Origin: Eopsaltria australis
Lineage: Eukaryota > Chordata > Aves > Passeriformes > Petroicidae
Assembly (NCBI GenBank): GCA_034509425.1
Contig: JAVTVJ010000001.1
Coordinates: 9,948,001-10,012,000 of the forward strand
Direction: 5' to 3'
Length of the DNA: 64,000 nt
Shown: one piece after another, positions 61,869 through 64,000 of the stretch
Position numbering within the stretch: position 1 is the stretch's first letter
Layout of the letters: every line of letters begins with the position of its first letter
Notes under the pieces: generated by a model
What the model saw: only the letters and a program-made list of their open reading frames with translations
The model's database searches: none
What the model was told of the DNA's origin: nothing
Translations under genes and position numbers: made by a program

Positions 61869-62500
61869 TTACCTACTAATTTCCTGAGCAGGCTGACATT
61901 TGCTCTCATGTGTGGAACTGAGGTTTTGCTGGCACTTTACCTGTTGTCCAACAGAGATTTTAAACTTGGTCACTTTGTGGTTGCTGCGGCCAAGACGGCT
62001 GCCAACCTCCACTTCACTCATGAGATCCACATTGTTGACAAGCAGGAGATCAAGGAGGGCATCTTTCTGAGTCAGCTCCCTTAGCACCTGTTCCATAAAG
62101 TCATCCAGGTTTTATAGGAACCTCCAGACCTGGGCTCTACCAACTCCCAGTCAATTTCTGGCAAGCTGAAGTCCCCCATAAGGACAAGGGCAGTTGACAT
62201 GGAAGTGTACCTCAGTTCCTCAAAGAGTAATTTGTCAGCACCATCGTTCTGGCTCAGAGTTCCATAGCAGACTCCCACAATGACATCCGCATTATTTGTT
62301 TGTCCCTTGATTCTTACCCAGAGGCTCTGAACTGTGCCATTGCCTGCTGTGAGCTCCATGCATTCCATCCCTTCCATTACATACAATGCCACCTCCACCC
62401 CTCGCCTCCTCTGCCCTGCCCATCCCTCCTGAAGAGCCTGTGACCATCCAAAACTGTGCTTCAGTCACAGAACTCATCCCACCAGGTTTCACTCATGCCA
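61869..62500 (-). pseudogene. CR1 ORF2 remnant: APE-type endonuclease
   Basis: The domain nicks target DNA to prime reverse transcription in active elements. Here it is split over three overlapping minus-strand frames: an N-terminal piece (62492-62292) with TEAQFWMVTGSSGG; a middle piece (62398-62081) with VQSLWVRIKGQ, VIVGVCYG and LVLMGDFSLPEIDWE; and a C-terminal piece (62096-61869) with ALLDLLLVNN and GRSNHK. The family's GDFN box reads GDFS (residue 78 of the middle piece), and its SDH box reads SNH, with the histidine kept and the aspartate changed. Two frameshifts plus these changes make it nonfunctional. Confidence 0.88.
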
Positions 62501-62702
62501 ATGATGTCAGTTCTCTGGGACTGGGCCAAAGCCTCCAGTTCCTCTTGTTTGTTTCTCATGCTGGGTCATTAGTGTAGAAATACATTTCAGGTGTGGTACA
62601 GTGTAGCCAACACCTTGTGAAGCAGGTTAAGGGATACCATTAGTGCTTGTTTCCTCACGTTTTGTCTCACCACCCCATCACTCATCACAGGCAAGCCTGG
62701 TT
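62501..62702 (-). other. CR1 spacer between ORF1 and ORF2 remnants
   Basis: This stretch lies between the end of the esterase-like ORF1 remnant and the endonuclease remnant. No frame is kept. It is assigned to the same CR1 copy by position and by continuity of orientation. Confidence 0.6.
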
Positions 62703-63400
62703 TTATTCCTTTCCCCCCTTCCAAGTTGTTAAAGTTCTGTCAACAAGCCCCACTAGCTCCTGTTCCAGAGCTCTTTCTCCCCTCTGTGTCCCATCAGGTA
62801 TCAATAGACCAGCTCTTGAGTAGATCCTTCTGTGGTCAACAAACTCAAAATTTTTCTGATTACACCAACCTTGGAGCCATGCATTGACCTGATGGATCTG
62901 TATATCCGTATCAATTATGCTATTGTTACTGGAAGAATCAAGGAAATCACTACCTGTGCTCCTGATCCATCTACCAATCATCCCAGGGCCCTGAAATCTC
63001 TTCTGATTGCCCTCAAAATTCTCTTTGTTATTTTGCCACTGCCAGCTTGAACGACCACTAGCAGATAGTAATCAGAGAACCTTACTAGACTCAAGAGATT
63101 TCCGGTGATGTTCCTTTTCCAAACCCCTGGGAGACAGCAGACTTCCCTGCGAGTTGGGTTCGGTCTGCATATGGGGCCATCTGTTCCCCTTAGAAAGGGG
63201 AACACTACCAACACCCTTCCCTTCCTGTTGACAGAGTACCTCTCGACTTGGGGTACAGGTGGTGGTGTTTTAGGAGGCCCCACTATCTCAGCCAGACCTC
63301 TGCCCATCTCATCAATTGTCTGGCCTTCCAGTTCCAGAGCCTCCCACCTATTGTAGAAGGTATCAGGAAGCCCCAACAACTTGCACAGGGAGGGGATTGT
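62703..63400 (-). pseudogene. CR1 ORF1 remnant: esterase-like (SGNH) domain
   Basis: CR1 ORF1 proteins carry an SGNH-hydrolase-like domain of uncertain role in ribonucleoprotein formation. Two offset frames preserve it. The first (63379-62978) contains FLRGTDGPICRPNPTRREVC, CLPGVWKRNITGNLLSLV, then YYLLVVVQAGSGKITKRI and RRDFRALG, where a stop replaces the next codon. The second (62981-62703) contains VNAWLQGWCNQKNFEFVDH, IYSRAGLLIPDG and ELVGLVDRTL. The nucleophile block before FLRG reads VVFP with no GDS, and the expected histidine after DG is glutamine (DGTQ, residue 66 of the second frame). The zinc-finger-like N-terminal part of ORF1 is not recognised upstream. Confidence 0.85.
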
Positions 63401-63490
63401 TTCTGCAGTGGGTTTTCATGCTTATCCCCAAATGATCTGGTCTTGCCTCTCCAAATTTCTTTGCTCTGTCTTGAGCTGTAGCAGGCTGCC

Positions 63491-64000
63491 ATATTATCCC
63501 AAACTGAAATATTTCTCCTACTTACGTTCATATTAGCAAGCAAAGATTGATAATTTAAGTGAAACAAATGACAAAGCTTGAAGTAACCTGCTTAATTGTG
63601 AGTAAAAGGCATTGCCACTGGACGGATGGCTGACGGCCTGTGTGAAATAGGTTTAATGGTTCTGCTTCAGTTATAAAAGACAAATGTTCACCTCGCCACC
63701 ACTCAAGCACGCAGCACAAATTAGCATTATCTTTGTAAATATCACCATTACTTTTCATTATTAAATTTACTTTTTTTCTGTCTTTTCTAAAAGTGAGAAA
63801 GATGGGATAAAACCCAAACTGGTTTTTTCGTGTCTTTTTTTTTAAACTGTGTATTTTAATAGGAGGACAATTTACCCAAATGAAACCTTATTGCATCTGG
63901 TCTAAGAATGTTTATGCCAAAAATCTGATGAGACTTATGTAACAGCCATGATGTTAAGTCTTCAGAAAACAGTCGTAAAGGAACAGATTCTTAATTGAAA
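63491..64000. other. Noncoding block, no gene recognised
   Basis: AT-rich unique-looking sequence beyond the recognisable CR1 5' edge, with T runs near 63766-63777 and 63835-63843. No supported exon, repeat or RNA gene. Confidence 0.6.

Larger units (their letters stand above)
60944..63490 (-). mobile_element. CR1 LINE, minus orientation, internally deleted
   Basis: This is the largest element in the window. Its 3' end lies at 60944, where the plus strand reads 'acagaatcacagaat', the 8-bp tail repeat typical of CR1. Going towards higher coordinates come the 3' noncoding and ORF2 C-terminal region (to about 61330), an abrupt jump to the ORF2 linker just upstream of the reverse transcriptase (61340-61800), the endonuclease (about 61870-62500), an ORF1/ORF2 spacer, and the esterase-like part of ORF1 (about 62700-63400). 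The whole reverse transcriptase core is absent. All reading frames carry stops and shifts, so the copy is dead. The 5' edge near 63490 is approximate; the upstream part of ORF1 and the 5' untranslated region are not recognised. Confidence 0.93.

Noticed and set aside
1..64000. Retroviral or endogenous-virus sequence
   Set aside because: No retroviral protease, polymerase or envelope-type motif and no paired LTRs were seen on either strand.
1..64000. CRISPR array, prophage, operon, tRNA or rRNA genes
   Set aside because: No regularly spaced repeats, no bacterial gene layout and no cloverleaf or rRNA signature; the sequence is vertebrate nuclear in character.

Overview
The window reads as vertebrate, most likely avian, nuclear DNA: a gene-poor intergenic or large-intron stretch. 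The only sequence with clear coding ancestry is CR1 LINE retrotransposon. CR1 copies truncated towards their 5' ends, simple repeats, old palindromic repeats, CpG-poor AT-rich background and the absence of long open frames all fit a bird. A turtle or crocodilian is possible but less likely, because the 3' ends of the younger CR1 copies (octamer-like tail next to 'gttggaag'-type sequence) look bird-like. No bacterial genes, operons, CRISPR arrays, tRNA or rRNA genes were seen.

Layout. 1-5200: noncoding, with a perfect 14-bp inverted repeat at 1117-1151 and a worn palindromic repeat near 3639-3744. 5206-5420: plus-strand CR1 3' fragment. 9249-9480: minus-strand CR1 3' fragment. 9481-19553: noncoding, with one GC-rich island (16020-16330), a small palindromic-repeat remnant (18207-18250) and a possible regulatory block near 15330-15660. 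19554-19730: MIR-like old SINE tail. 21933-21987: two strictly alternating pyrimidine-purine tracts. 23225-23545: very old CR1-type 3' fragment. 23546-41850: long noncoding block holding an exon-like segment on the minus strand (30941-31090), a GT microsatellite, a 19-bp tandem duplication and a G/T-rich tract. 41851-41979: clear MITE-like palindrome. 42000-58376: noncoding, with exon-like donor sites at 49230 and 54806 and a strong short hairpin at 56901-56936. 58377-58848: minus-strand CR1 3' fragment. 60944-63490: the largest element, a minus-strand CR1 with decayed ORF1 (esterase-like), decayed ORF2 endonuclease and linker, then a jump straight to the ORF2 C-terminus and 3' end. The reverse transcriptase core is missing. 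63491-64000: noncoding.

The non-CR1 open frames reach about 150 codons. A rough estimate for AT-rich DNA of this length (six frames, stop frequency about 0.055 per codon) predicts one or two frames that long by chance, so none is called a gene. No complete new biological system is visible. The items most worth checking are the exon-like minus-strand segment at 30941-31090, the internally deleted CR1, and a few motif-rich blocks that may be conserved enhancers.
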